Shown: one piece after another, positions 7,174 to 14,807 of the stretch
Position numbering within the stretch: the first letter of the stretch is position 1
Layout: each line of letters begins with the position of its first letter
From: Paracoccaceae bacterium
Lineage (GTDB): Bacteria > Pseudomonadota > Alphaproteobacteria > Rhodobacterales > Rhodobacteraceae
Reading direction: 5' to 3'
NCBI GenBank assembly: GCA_007121115.1
Contig: SKMI01000225.1
Span: forward strand, 1-14,807
DNA: 14,807 nucleotides
Notes under the pieces: model-generated
Told to the model about the DNA's origin: nothing
Database searches by the model: none
The model's input: the letters and a program-made list of their open reading frames with translations, nothing else
Translations under genes and position numbers: made by a program

Positions 7174-7324
7174 CTTCATCTTGCCCGAAACACCCCGGGG
7201 GAGTCGCCCGGAACGGGCGACGGGGGCAGCGCCCCCAGCAACCGAAAACTGCCCGCCGCAGGCGCCCGGCCCAACGGGCGCTGAAGCATCTTCGATGCTT
7301 CAAGCGCCGGGCGGGAGCGCCCCC
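7174..7324 (+). repeat. Intergenic palindromic repeat, intact copy C
   Basis: A full unit of about 151 bp filling most of the bamB-der gap (7001-7337). In order: CTTCATCTTGCCCGAAACAC and CCCGGGGG; a perfect 8-bp hairpin GTCGCCCG-GAA-CGGGCGAC (7203-7221); a 6-bp hairpin GGGGGC-AGC-GCCCCC (7222-7236), which is the site equivalent to the IS110 insertion point; GGCGCCCGGCCCAACGGGCG; a long hairpin with GAAGCATC-TTC-GATGCTTC at its tip (7283-7301); and GGCGGGAGCGCCCCC. No T-tract follows any hairpin on either strand, so these are not classical terminators, though they could protect or end transcripts of bamB. Confidence 0.8.
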
Positions 7325-7337
7325 TCGACCCGAAAGC

Positions 7338-8648
7338 TCACCGATAGGCGTGCAACTGCCCGTTACCGGAGACGACGTAGAGCGTGCGGTCCACAACGAT
7401 CGGGCTGGCCGCCGCGCCGCCGGGGATCTCGACACTGCCCAGATGCTCGCCCGAGACCGGGTCGAAGCTGCGCAGATGTCCGTCATTGGAGGCCACATAG
7501 AGCCGCCCGCCCGCCAGCACCGGGCCATAGTGGCCAAAGATCTCGGCCCTGCGGCGCTCGCGTTCCTGGGTGAAGAGCGGCAGGTCCTGCGCCCAGACGC
7601 GCGCGCCGCTGGCGGCATCGAGCCGCACCAGCCGGTTGCGGTCGGTCAGCATGAAGAGCGCATTGCCCACCGGCCAGACCGGGCCATAGGCGGCCTCGTC
7701 GGCGGTCCAGCGGACCGAGCCGTCGCGCCGATTGAGCGCCATGATCCGGCCCGATTGGTTGCCCACATAGATCGTGTCGCCCACGACCACCGGATCGCCG
7801 GTGATATCGGTCACCCCGGCATAGGCCATGCCCTGCCGCTGCCCGGCAATCACCCGGCGCCACAATTCCATCCCGGTATCACGCCGCGCGGCGATCAACT
7901 CGCCCGAGGGTGCCGGGAACAGCACCGCGTCGCCCGCCGTTGCAGGTGCCGCGCCGCCGACCATCGAGGCCGGGCTGGGCGTTGCGGGCAACTGCCAGTC
8001 GACTTTGCCGTCGCGGGTGTCCAGCACCCAGGCGGAACTGTCGGCGGCGACCACGAACACCCGGTCGCCCACCACCGTGGGCGCGCCCTTGACCGGCGCG
8101 TCGAAGCGGTGGGTCCAGCGGGTCTCGCCGCTCGCGGCATCGAGCGCGTGCAGCCGCCCATAGGCGGAACTGACGAAAAGCACCCCATCGGCCAGCGCCA
8201 GCCCGCCGCCCGAGGCGCCGTCGCCGCGCAGCCCCGGCGGGGTCAGATCGCGCGACCAGGCGGTTTCGCCGCCCGCCGTGGTGGCGGTCACCGTCGCACG
8301 GCTGTCCAGCGTGAAGATGCGCCCGCCCGCCGCCACCGGCTCGGCGGTGATGCGGTGGCGCCGGTCATTGCCCGCGCCGATGGGCGCCGACCAGGCGCGC
8401 TGTGGCGTGGTGCCCAGCGCCGGATGGGTAATCCGGTGGTTCGGCGTGCCCAGCCGATGCGTCCAGGCGCTGTGCGCCTGCGTGGCGGGCAGCGCCACAG
8501 GCTCGGCCCGGTTCGCGGGCTCCACCCCCGCGTCTTCGGAAAACGGCGCCCGCAGGTGGAACCGTTCGCCTTCAAGGATGAATTCGCGTTCGCAGGCACC
8601 CAGCGTCAGCACCGCCGCCGCGATCGAGGCATATCTGATCAGACCCAC
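7338..8648 (-). CDS. bamB: Outer-membrane assembly lipoprotein BamB-like PQQ-repeat beta-propeller
   Basis: With the chosen start, 436 residues. The N-terminus MGLIRYASIAAAVLTLGAC is a lipoprotein signal with lipobox LGAC and lipidated Cys19; residue +2 is Glu, not Asp, which fits sorting to the outer membrane. The rest is a series of PQQ/WD-like blades with recurring motifs such as LDAASGETRWTHRF, LDTRDGKVDWQLP, LNRRDGSVRWTADE, LDAASGARVWAQDL and FDPVSGEHLGSVEI. Position between a YfgM-like gene and der supports BamB, the Bam-complex scaffold lipoprotein. I chose GTG at 8648 because GGAG lies 9 nt before it and the signal peptide is compact. ATG codons at 8681 and 8711 are alternatives in the same frame. 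The 202-bp gap before it contains an inverted repeat, GGTCCG/CGGACC at 8798-8831, of unknown meaning. Confidence 0.92.
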   Translation of the reverse strand: MGLIRYASIAAAVLTLGACEREFILEGERFHLRAPFSEDAGVEPANRAEPVALPATQAHSAWTHRLGTPNHRITHPALGTTPQRAWSAPIGAGNDRRHRITAEPVAAGGRIFTLDSRATVTATTAGGETAWSRDLTPPGLRGDGASGGGLALADGVLFVSSAYGRLHALDAASGETRWTHRFDAPVKGAPTVVGDRVFVVAADSSAWVLDTRDGKVDWQLPATPSPASMVGGAAPATAGDAVLFPAPSGELIAARRDTGMELWRRVIAGQRQGMAYAGVTDITGDPVVVGDTIYVGNQSGRIMALNRRDGSVRWTADEAAYGPVWPVGNALFMLTDRNRLVRLDAASGARVWAQDLPLFTQERERRRAEIFGHYGPVLAGGRLYVASNDGHLRSFDPVSGEHLGSVEIPGGAAASPIVVDRTLYVVSGNGQLHAYR

Positions 8649-8850
8649 CGTTACCCGCTCCCGTTTCCTGCCTGCCTGCATGAACCCGGCAACGATACAT
8701 GCAGCTATCATTCCGGCTCTGGTCAGATGCTTGTGCCATTACCCTGCAACAAGGGTCAAGCGCGCCGCGCAAATGGCCGAGCGCAGTGTGTCCCGCCGGT
8801 CCGGCCGGGCCCGTCCCTTCCGGTACGGACCCTGCCACGTTGCGGGGCGC

Positions 8851-9501
8851 TCAGGCCGCGTCTTCCTCGCCGCCCAGCGCGGCGATCATCTGCGTAACCC
8901 GGCGGCGCAACTGTTCGGTCACGTCGGGTTCGTCCAGAAGGTCGCGCAGGATGGCCAGCGCAGCGTCGCCCTCGCCCAGTTCCAGCCGCAGGATGGCAAG
9001 TTGCTCCAGCGCCAGGGGGCGAAATGCCTGGCCCGGCTGCGCCAGACCGCTGAGCACCGACTCGCGCTCGTCCGGGGCGATCTCGCTGCCGCCCAGCATC
9101 AGCCGCTTCAGCGCTGCAAGCTGGCGGTAGCTGTCGGGCAGGTCGGGATCGGCCTCGGCGGCGGCAAAGGCGGCCAGCGCGGCCTCGCGGTCGTCCTGCG
9201 CTGCCTCGGCGGCGATCAGCAGATTGAGGATGCCTTGCTGGGCCGGATCGGCCTCGATCCCGCGCAGCGCGCTGCGGCGGCTGGCATCGTCGGGCGCTTC
9301 CAGCGCGGCCAGCACGGCGTCACCAAAGGCCTCGGCGCTGGCGCGTTCGCTGGCGCGCTGCCATTCGAACCAGGCCGCGCCACCGACCACCGCCACCACC
9401 AGCACCACGGCCAGCCAGCCATAGCGCTTCATCAGGCGGGTGATCCGGTCGCGGCGCAGTTCCTCGCTGACCTCGTCGATAAAACTGTCGGTATTGCTCA
9501 A
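8851..9501 (-). CDS. YfgM-like membrane-anchored TPR-type protein
   Basis: 216 residues starting MSNTDSFIDEVSEELRRDR, then a basic segment (RLMKRYGW), one transmembrane helix at about 27-45 (N-terminus inside), and an Ala/Leu/Glu-rich helical domain with repeats of the TPR_21 type (for example ILNLLIAAEAAQDDREAALAAF and LALEQLAILRLELGEGDAALAI). In E. coli YfgM, 206 residues, is an inner-membrane protein with a periplasmic domain that contacts SecYEG and the chaperone PpiD; that role is inferred here. The start is TTG at 9501. AGAGG lies 6 nt before it, and the upstream reading has no ribosome site, although it contains in-frame ATGs up to 9732. It is the first gene of the yfgM-bamB-der set, transcribed divergently from the efflux operon. 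Confidence 0.88.
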   Translation of the reverse strand: MSNTDSFIDEVSEELRRDRITRLMKRYGWLAVVLVVAVVGGAAWFEWQRASERASAEAFGDAVLAALEAPDDASRRSALRGIEADPAQQGILNLLIAAEAAQDDREAALAAFAAAEADPDLPDSYRQLAALKRLMLGGSEIAPDERESVLSGLAQPGQAFRPLALEQLAILRLELGEGDAALAILRDLLDEPDVTEQLRRRVTQMIAALGGEEDAA

Positions 9502-9527
9502 GAGGCACCTCTGCGGATTGCGCCGCT

Positions 9528-9556
9528 CTCTTAGCGCGAAGCGGATGCGATTGCAA
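9528..9556 (-). promoter_or_regulatory. Weak candidate promoter for the yfgM-bamB-der set
   Basis: On the minus strand TTGCAA (9556-9551) and TAAGAG (9533-9528) are 17 bp apart and end 27 bp before the TTG start. The -35 is a 4 of 6 match and the -10 only 3 of 6. The divergent gap 9502-9863 holds no gene that I can support. Confidence 0.22.
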
Positions 9557-9579
9557 AGGCCCGCGGAAGGCGCGCGCGC

Positions 9580-9606
9580 GGTGTTGAACGCAAGGTGTTG
9601 AACGCA
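9580..9606 (+). repeat. Tandem duplication GGTGTTGAACGCA x2
   Basis: GGTGTTGAACGCA occurs at 9580-9592 and again at 9594-9606, separated by one A, a 14-bp period. It lies in the divergent intergenic region. It could be a slippage duplication or a paired binding site; nothing in the sequence decides this. Confidence 0.6.
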
Positions 9607-9759
9607 CGGGGCGGAAGCGAGTTGGAACCGGTCTTGAAAACCATCACATTTCGACGGATTTCGGGTCGTGTCGTGCATCCTTGCAACGTGCCGACCGGCG
9701 CACGCCTTTGGTCTGACGCATTGTCCGCCCATTATGTCCGCTCATGATCGTGGCGCCAC

Positions 9760-9788
9760 TTGTGCCGCTGTGCAGAAAAAACTAATCT
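9760..9788 (+). promoter_or_regulatory. Candidate promoter for the RND efflux operon
   Basis: TTGTGC (9760-9765) and TAATCT (9783-9788) are 17 bp apart, with an A-run in the spacer. Matches to consensus are only 3 of 6 each. A second possible -10, TATACG at 9815-9820, lacks a good -35. The adjoining inverted repeat overlaps the first -10 and lies before the second, so either promoter could be repressed from it. Confidence 0.28.
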
Positions 9789-9804
9789 GAACTGGTCGGT
9801 TCAG
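9787..9804. promoter_or_regulatory. Inverted repeat CTGAAC-N6-GTTCAG, putative repressor operator
   Basis: A perfect 6-bp inverted repeat with a 6-nt centre (TGGTCG), 60 bp before the adaptor start. Size and position fit an operator for a dimeric TetR- or MarR-family repressor, which commonly controls RND pumps. No such regulator gene lies inside the window, so the assignment is inference from position and symmetry. Confidence 0.4.
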
Positions 9805-9863
9805 CGTTCCAGAGTATACGACACCGCGGCGGGCTGCGCCGCTGCATATCGAGGCTGCCATCC

Positions 9864-10970
9864 ATGCGTTTCTTTCCGGTCCTCACGGCGCTCGTGATTT
9901 CAGGTTTCATGTATCTGTTCATCATGGAGCGCGAGGCGTTGATGGCCTTTGCCTCGGGCGGCGAAGTGCCCGAAGCCGTGACCGAAGAAGAGGCCGGTGT
10001 GAGCGAAGTGCGGCGCGTGCGCGTCGTGGTGCAGCATTCGCAAAAGCAGCCGGTCGAAACCTCGGTGATCCTGCGCGGGCGCACCGAAGCGGCACGCCGG
10101 GTCGATGTGCGGGCCGAAACCTCGGGGCTGGTGGTGTCCGAGCCGCTGCGCCGCGGGGCCGAGATCGATGCGGGCGACGCGCTGTGCGAGCTTTCCTCGG
10201 GCACCCGCGCGGCAGCGCTGGCCGAGGCCCGCGCCCGGCTGAGCGAGGCCGAGATCAACTTCAATGCCGCCGACCGCCTGTCCGAGGATGGCTTCGCCAG
10301 CCAGACCCGCGTGGCTTCGGCCAGGGCCGCGCTGGAAAGCGCGCAGGCGGCGGTTGATGCGGCGGTCGAGGAAATGGCGCGGCTGGTCATGCACGCCCCC
10401 TTCGATGGTATCCTGGAAGCCGACACCGCCGAACTGGGTGCGCTGCTGCAGCCCGGCGCGCTCTGCGCCACGGTAATCAAGATGGACCCTATCCGGCTGG
10501 TGGGTTTTGTTTCCGAAGCGCAGGTGGACCGGCTGGAGCGTGGCGCGCTGGCGGGTGGGCGGCTGGCTTCGGGGCGCGAGGTGATGGGCCGGGTCAGCTT
10601 CATCGCCCGCGCCGCCGACGAACAGACCCGCACCTTCCGCGTGGAGGTCGAGGTCGACAACCCCGACAACAACATCCGCGAGGGTCAGAGCGCCGAAATG
10701 CTGATCCAGGCGGCGGGGCAGGAGGGGCATCTGCTACCCGGCTCGGCGCTGACGCTCGATGACGACGGCACGCTGGGCGTCCGCGCCATCGACGAGGATG
10801 ACCGGGTGATCTTCAAGCCCGCCACCGTGCTGCGCGACACTGCCGAAGGCGTCTGGCTGGGTGGGCTGCCTGACGCGGTCAACGCCATCGTCGTGGGGCA
10901 GGAGTTTGTCCGCGACGGGGTTCGGGTGCATGTCACCTGGCGGGGCGACGCGCCGGAGGGCCGGGAATGA
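9864..10970 (+). CDS. RND efflux periplasmic adaptor (membrane fusion protein)
   Basis: 368 residues. Residues 5-20 are a hydrophobic N-terminal anchor without a lipobox cysteine. About 30-50 is an acidic linker. Residues 68-112 (VILRGRTEAARRVDVRAETSGLV and on) form the first half of the lipoyl/barrel-sandwich domain, 112-173 an Ala/Glu/Arg-rich helical hairpin, and 176-208 (MHAPFDGILEADTAELGALLQPG) the second lipoyl half. About 210-282 is the beta-barrel (VSEAQVDRLERG, TRTFRVEVEVDN, IREGQSAEM), followed by the membrane-proximal domain. It should link the downstream pump to an outer-membrane channel encoded elsewhere. GAGG lies 9 nt before the ATG. Its stop overlaps the pump start (ATGA), implying translational coupling. 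The helical hairpin is short compared with AcrA. Substrate cannot be inferred. Confidence 0.95.
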   Translation: MRFFPVLTALVISGFMYLFIMEREALMAFASGGEVPEAVTEEEAGVSEVRRVRVVVQHSQKQPVETSVILRGRTEAARRVDVRAETSGLVVSEPLRRGAEIDAGDALCELSSGTRAAALAEARARLSEAEINFNAADRLSEDGFASQTRVASARAALESAQAAVDAAVEEMARLVMHAPFDGILEADTAELGALLQPGALCATVIKMDPIRLVGFVSEAQVDRLERGALAGGRLASGREVMGRVSFIARAADEQTRTFRVEVEVDNPDNNIREGQSAEMLIQAAGQEGHLLPGSALTLDDDGTLGVRAIDEDDRVIFKPATVLRDTAEGVWLGGLPDAVNAIVVGQEFVRDGVRVHVTWRGDAPEGRE

Positions 10971-13900
10971 AGGGGATCGTCGACTGGGCCGGTGCCCACG
11001 CGCGCATGGTGCTGGCGCTGGTGGTGATGACCCTTGGCGCCGGGATCCTCGCCTATACCGGCCTGCCCAAGGAGGGCGAGCCGGACATCGAGGTTCCGGC
11101 GGTGATCATCACCGTGCCGTTCCCGGGCATTTCGGCGGCGGACAGCGAAACCCTGCTGGTCCGGCCCATGGAAAGCGAAATGTCCGATCTGGACGCGTTG
11201 GAGCGCATGAGCGCCTTTGCCGCCGAGGGCGTGGCCGGGATGGTGCTGGAGTTCGAATTCGGCTGGGACAAGACCGCCACATTGGCCGATGTGCGCGACG
11301 CCATGAACAGGGCCGAGGCGAATTTTCCCTCGGGCGCGGAAAACTACAGCATCTCGGAATTCAACTTCTCGCAGTTTCCAATCATCATCGTCGCGGTTTC
11401 GGGCGATGTACCCGAACGCGCGCTGTTGCGCGCCGCCGACGACCTGAAGCGCGCCATCGAGGACGTGGACGCGGTGCTGGAAGTCACCACCGCCGGTTCG
11501 CGCGACGAGATGGTCGAGGTCATCATCGACCCCCTGCGACTGGAAGCCTACAACGTCACCGCCGACGAGCTGATCCGCGTCATTACCCAGAACAATCAAC
11601 TCGTCGCCGCAGGCGATGTGGAGACGGACGCTGGCACCTTCGGGGTCACCGTGCCGTCCACCTTCGACGGGGTCGAGGATGTCTATGCACTGCCGATCAA
11701 GGTCAACGGCGACAGCGTGGTGCGGCTGGGCGATCTGGCCGACATCCGCCTGACCTACGAGGACCGCACCGGCACCGCGCGGTTCAACGGCGACACGAAC
11801 ATTGCCCTGCAGGTGGTGATGCGCAAAGGGTTCAACATCATCGACACGGCGGCCGAGGTGCGCGCCGTGGTCGACGAAACCCGCGCCGAATGGCCCGAGG
11901 AATTGCAGGACGCGATCCGCACCACACCCGCGCTCGACCGCTCCTTTCAGGTGGAGGAAATGGTCACCCAGCTTGAGACCTCGGTCATGACGGCGATCGC
12001 GCTGGTGATGATCGTGGTGCTGTCGGCGCTGGGGCTGCGCTCGGCCATGCTCGTGGGGATCGCGATTCCGACCTCGTTCATGCTGTGCTTCATACTGCTG
12101 GGCGTGATGGGCGTGGCGATTTCCAACATCACCATGTTCGGCCTGATCCTTGCCGTGGGGATTCTGGTCGACGGCGCGGTGGTGGTCACCGAATATGCCG
12201 ACAAGCGGCTGGCCGAAGGCGACGGGCCGATGAAGGCCTATACCGCCGCTGCCAAGCGCATGTTCTGGCCGATCACGGCGTCCACCGCGACCACGCTCTG
12301 TGCCTTCCTGCCGATGCTGTTCTGGCCGGGCGTGGCGGGCGAGTTCATGGGCATGTTGCCGGTGACGCTGATCTTCGTGCTGACGGCCTCGCTGATTGTG
12401 GCGTTGGTGTTCCTGCCGGTGCTGGGCGGGGTCACCGGGCGGCTGGCGCGGCATCTCAACAACGTCTCGGGCGGGTTGCGGCGGCTACCGCTCCTGCTGC
12501 GCCTGCCGCTGCTGGCGCTGGCGTGGTTCGGGCTGTTCGCGGGTGTCATGCTGATCCTGAACCCCGCCTGGCCCACGGGCCCCGTGGAAACGGGCGTCAG
12601 CATGTGGGAGCGGCTGCCCGGCGCGGTACTGCTGGCGATTGCGGCGATGGCGAGTTCCACCGTTCTCTCGGCTGTCGTGCCGCCGAAGCGCCCGAAGCGC
12701 GTGCACGCGGGGCACCGCCGCCAGCCCTTCGGGTATCTGGTGAAACTTCTGGTCGGCAATCCGGTGATGCCGGTGGTCACCATCGTCGCCGTTGCCGCCT
12801 TGGTCATGGCGGTGTTCCAGTACTACGGCGACAACAGCCGCGGGGTGGAGTTCTTCGTCGATACCGAGCCCGAGCAGGGCATCCTCTATGTCCGCGCGCG
12901 CGGTAACCTGTCGCTGACCGAAAAGGACGATCTGGTCCGCCAGGTCGAGGCGGTGATGCTGGCCGAGGCCGGGTTTGACGCCGTCTTTGCCTTTGCCGGG
13001 GATGGCGGGCTGAACACCAACACCGCCGGGGCGGGTCCACCGGGCGACACCGTCGGCCAGATCCAGTTCGAACTGACCCACTGGACCGAACGTGAGGGCA
13101 TTCCGGGGATGCGCGGGCAGGAGGTGCTGGACCGGGTGCAGGGCAAGCTGGACGACTTGCCGGGCATCCAGACCGAATTCTTTGTCGCTTCCGGTGGTCC
13201 GGCGGGCCAGAAGCCGGTGCACCTGCGGCTGACAGGCATCGATTTCGACGTGCTGGAAGAGGCGGTCGAGGTGGCGCTGGCGCATTTTGCCGAGACCGAG
13301 GCGCTGATCGATCTGGAAGACACCCGCCCGGTGCCCGGCATCGACTGGAAGATCGATGTGGATGTGGACCGCGCCGGGCGATTCGGCGCCGATGTGGCCA
13401 CTGTGGGCGGCATGATCCAGCTTGTCACACGCGGCATCCTGCTGGACACCATGCGTGTGGACACCTCGGATGAGGAAATCGACATCCGTGTGCGCCTGCC
13501 GCAGGCTGACAGGCTGCTGGCCACGCTTGACGACCTGCGGGTGCAGACCCCCGCAGGGCTGGTCCCGCTGTCGAATTTCATCACCCGCGAGCCGGTGGCG
13601 CGGCGCGGCCAGATCGACCGGGTGGACCGGCAGCGGTATTTCGACGTGAAGGCCGATGTCGCCCCGGGGCAGGCGCGGCTGGTCAACAGCGCGGGCGAAA
13701 CCGTCGATGTGGTGCGGCGCGACCTGACCACCACCGACCGGCTGGAAGCGGGCACCGACGACCACGCCCGCGCCGCGACCATCGCCGCGCGAATCGCCGA
13801 CGAGGGGCTGCGGGTGGTGCCGATCAACGCCAACGAGCGGATCGCGGTGCTGACCGAGTGGCTGGAGAGCGAGAACCCTCTGCCCGCGGGCGTGGACTGG

Positions 13901-14683
13901 GAATGGACCGGCGAGCAGCAGGATCAGGAGGAAAGCACCCAGTTCCTGATGGTCGCCTTCTCGGCCGCTTTGGGGCTGATGTTCGTGATCCTGCTGACGC
14001 AGTTCAACAGTTTCTACAACTCGGTGCTGGTGCTTCTGGCGGTGATCCTGTCCTCTACCGGCGTGCTGATCGGCATACTGGTGATGGATCAGACCTTTTC
14101 GGTCATCATGACCGGGACGGGGATCGTGGCCCTGGCCGGGATCGTGGTGAACAATAACATCGTGCTGATCGACACCTATCAGAACTATGCGAAGATCATG
14201 CCGCGGATCGAGGCGATCATTCGCACCGCCGAGGCACGCCTGCGCCCGGTGCTGATGACCACCATCACCACCATGGCCGGGCTGACGCCGATGATGCTGG
14301 GCCTGAGCCTGGATTTCGTCAACGGCGGCTATGCCATCGACAGCCCGGTGGCGCTGTGGTGGAAGCAGCTTGCCACGGCGGTGGTCTTCGGGCTGGGGAT
14401 CGCCACGCTGCTGACGCTGCTGGTCACGCCCTCCTTCCTCGCGCTGCGGGTGTGGATCGAGGCGGGGGCATATCGTGGCGCGCTGGGGCTGCGGTGGCTG
14501 CTGTCGGCGCGCGAAGGGTCGGCGCGGCGCGACCGGGCGCTGGAGAAGCGCCTGCGCCGCGTGCGCGGGGCCGAGATCATCTGGGAAGTGCCGCCCATGA
14601 CTGATCCGGCGCCGGTGCAGCCGCTGATGCTGGAGCCGGGCGATCTGGTCGACGGGCCGGGCCGGGTGCGCGCCGCCGAATAG
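10967..14683 (+). CDS. RND efflux pump, inner-membrane permease (AcrB/HAE1-like)
   Basis: 1,238 residues, against about 1,050 for AcrB. It has the RND plan: TM1 near 12-30, a first large periplasmic domain (EPDIEVPAVIITVPFPGIS start), TM2-6 from about 341, TM7 near 600-620, a second periplasmic domain, and TM8-12 near the end. In TM4, AcrB Asp407-Asp408 corresponds to D402-G403 (LVDGAVVV), so only one acid remains. In TM10 the AcrB Lys940 position is N1062 (GIVVNNNIVLID). Two extra hydrophobic segments, about 509-531 and 551-571, lie between TM6 and TM7, each followed by basic residues, suggesting 14 rather than 12 helices. The C-terminal tail of about 80 residues is Arg-rich, then Pro/Glu-rich. 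The CusA-type metal pump signature is not evident. Drug or other substrate unknown. Confidence 0.95.
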   Translation: MKGIVDWAGAHARMVLALVVMTLGAGILAYTGLPKEGEPDIEVPAVIITVPFPGISAADSETLLVRPMESEMSDLDALERMSAFAAEGVAGMVLEFEFGWDKTATLADVRDAMNRAEANFPSGAENYSISEFNFSQFPIIIVAVSGDVPERALLRAADDLKRAIEDVDAVLEVTTAGSRDEMVEVIIDPLRLEAYNVTADELIRVITQNNQLVAAGDVETDAGTFGVTVPSTFDGVEDVYALPIKVNGDSVVRLGDLADIRLTYEDRTGTARFNGDTNIALQVVMRKGFNIIDTAAEVRAVVDETRAEWPEELQDAIRTTPALDRSFQVEEMVTQLETSVMTAIALVMIVVLSALGLRSAMLVGIAIPTSFMLCFILLGVMGVAISNITMFGLILAVGILVDGAVVVTEYADKRLAEGDGPMKAYTAAAKRMFWPITASTATTLCAFLPMLFWPGVAGEFMGMLPVTLIFVLTASLIVALVFLPVLGGVTGRLARHLNNVSGGLRRLPLLLRLPLLALAWFGLFAGVMLILNPAWPTGPVETGVSMWERLPGAVLLAIAAMASSTVLSAVVPPKRPKRVHAGHRRQPFGYLVKLLVGNPVMPVVTIVAVAALVMAVFQYYGDNSRGVEFFVDTEPEQGILYVRARGNLSLTEKDDLVRQVEAVMLAEAGFDAVFAFAGDGGLNTNTAGAGPPGDTVGQIQFELTHWTEREGIPGMRGQEVLDRVQGKLDDLPGIQTEFFVASGGPAGQKPVHLRLTGIDFDVLEEAVEVALAHFAETEALIDLEDTRPVPGIDWKIDVDVDRAGRFGADVATVGGMIQLVTRGILLDTMRVDTSDEEIDIRVRLPQADRLLATLDDLRVQTPAGLVPLSNFITREPVARRGQIDRVDRQRYFDVKADVAPGQARLVNSAGETVDVVRRDLTTTDRLEAGTDDHARAATIAARIADEGLRVVPINANERIAVLTEWLESENPLPAGVDWEWTGEQQDQEESTQFLMVAFSAALGLMFVILLTQFNSFYNSVLVLLAVILSSTGVLIGILVMDQTFSVIMTGTGIVALAGIVVNNNIVLIDTYQNYAKIMPRIEAIIRTAEARLRPVLMTTITTMAGLTPMMLGLSLDFVNGGYAIDSPVALWWKQLATAVVFGLGIATLLTLLVTPSFLALRVWIEAGAYRGALGLRWLLSAREGSARRDRALEKRLRRVRGAEIIWEVPPMTDPAPVQPLMLEPGDLVDGPGRVRAAE

Positions 14684-14702
14684 GGTGCGCGACACCGCGC
14701 CC
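14684..14702 (+). terminator. Weak GC hairpin after the efflux operon
   Basis: GCGCG-ACAC-CGCGC (14687-14700), extended by GG/CC with one bulged T, begins directly after the pump stop codon. No T-run follows, so intrinsic termination is doubtful and readthrough into the gene at 14774 is possible. Confidence 0.25.
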
Positions 14703-14773
14703 GGCTTGCATTAGCGCGCCCGCTCGGGCAGTCAGGGGCGAACGACGCGCGGCGATCACAGGAGCGACAGACC

Positions 14774-14807
14774 ATGACCGAGACCCGTCACACGCGGCTT
14801 CTGATCA
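14774..14807 (+). CDS. Start of an unidentified gene (cut by the right edge)
   Basis: ATG at 14774 is preceded by AGGAG 9 nt upstream, a strong ribosome site. Eleven codons are visible, MTETRHTRLLI, and the frame is open to the edge. This is too little to assign a family. It lies 90 bp after the pump gene on the same strand and might be cotranscribed. Confidence 0.55.
   Translation, partial: MTETRHTRLLI

Noticed and set aside
7203..7308. Intrinsic terminator for bamB
   Set aside because: Strong hairpins are present but none has a T-tract on the bamB strand, and the same hairpins recur in other gaps as part of the repeat.
7098..8897. 599-codon plus-strand frame opposite bamB
   Set aside because: Antisense shadow with no family resemblance; bamB carries the lipobox and propeller motifs.
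12485..14695. 736-codon minus-strand frame opposite the RND pump
   Set aside because: Antisense shadow, His/Gln/Arg-rich; the pump on the plus strand has clear membrane and RND motifs.
1..14807. tRNA, rRNA or CRISPR array
   Set aside because: No cloverleaf, rRNA-like stretch, or regularly spaced short repeats were seen on either strand.

Overview
The window looks like chromosomal DNA of a high-GC alphaproteobacterium, most likely Rhodobacterales. The evidence is the strong GC bias, the protein sequences, and a hairpin-rich intergenic repeat whose start (TTCATCTTGCCCGAAA) I recall from that order. That placement is inference; no rRNA or marker tree is available here.

Layout, left to right. 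(1) 1-2519, minus: the first 839 codons of a long Ala/Pro/Gly-rich single-pass membrane protein with a PilM/GspL-like N-terminal domain; it runs off the left edge. (2) 2659-3951, minus: metY, an O-acetylhomoserine sulfhydrylase. (3) About 4059-5521: an intergenic repeat cluster. One repeat copy is inverted (4059-4121). A second copy has been split in two by an IS110-family element (4284-5441). The transposase frame of that element is complete except for two in-frame amber codons. Its upstream end encodes what reads as a full bridge RNA: a 5' stem-loop, then a target loop whose guides match the insertion site, then a donor loop whose guides match the two element ends. (4) 5540-9501, minus: yfgM-like, bamB and der, the same order as in E. 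coli, with a third and intact repeat copy between bamB and der. (5) 9864-14683, plus: a two-gene RND efflux operon (periplasmic adaptor and pump, ATGA overlap), preceded by an inverted repeat that may be an operator. (6) 14774 onward: the first 11 codons of another plus-strand gene.

How it fits together. yfgM-bamB-der serves outer-membrane protein assembly and ribosome maturation. The RND pair is a tripartite pump lacking a local outer-membrane channel and a local regulator. The most notable part is the IS110 element. It sits on a CT core inside a palindromic extragenic repeat, and its target guides also match, base for base over 12 nt, the unoccupied copy at 7224-7235. This resembles IS621 and REP elements in E. 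coli, but with an unrelated repeat family and with a protein that cannot be made full-length without suppression or help in trans.
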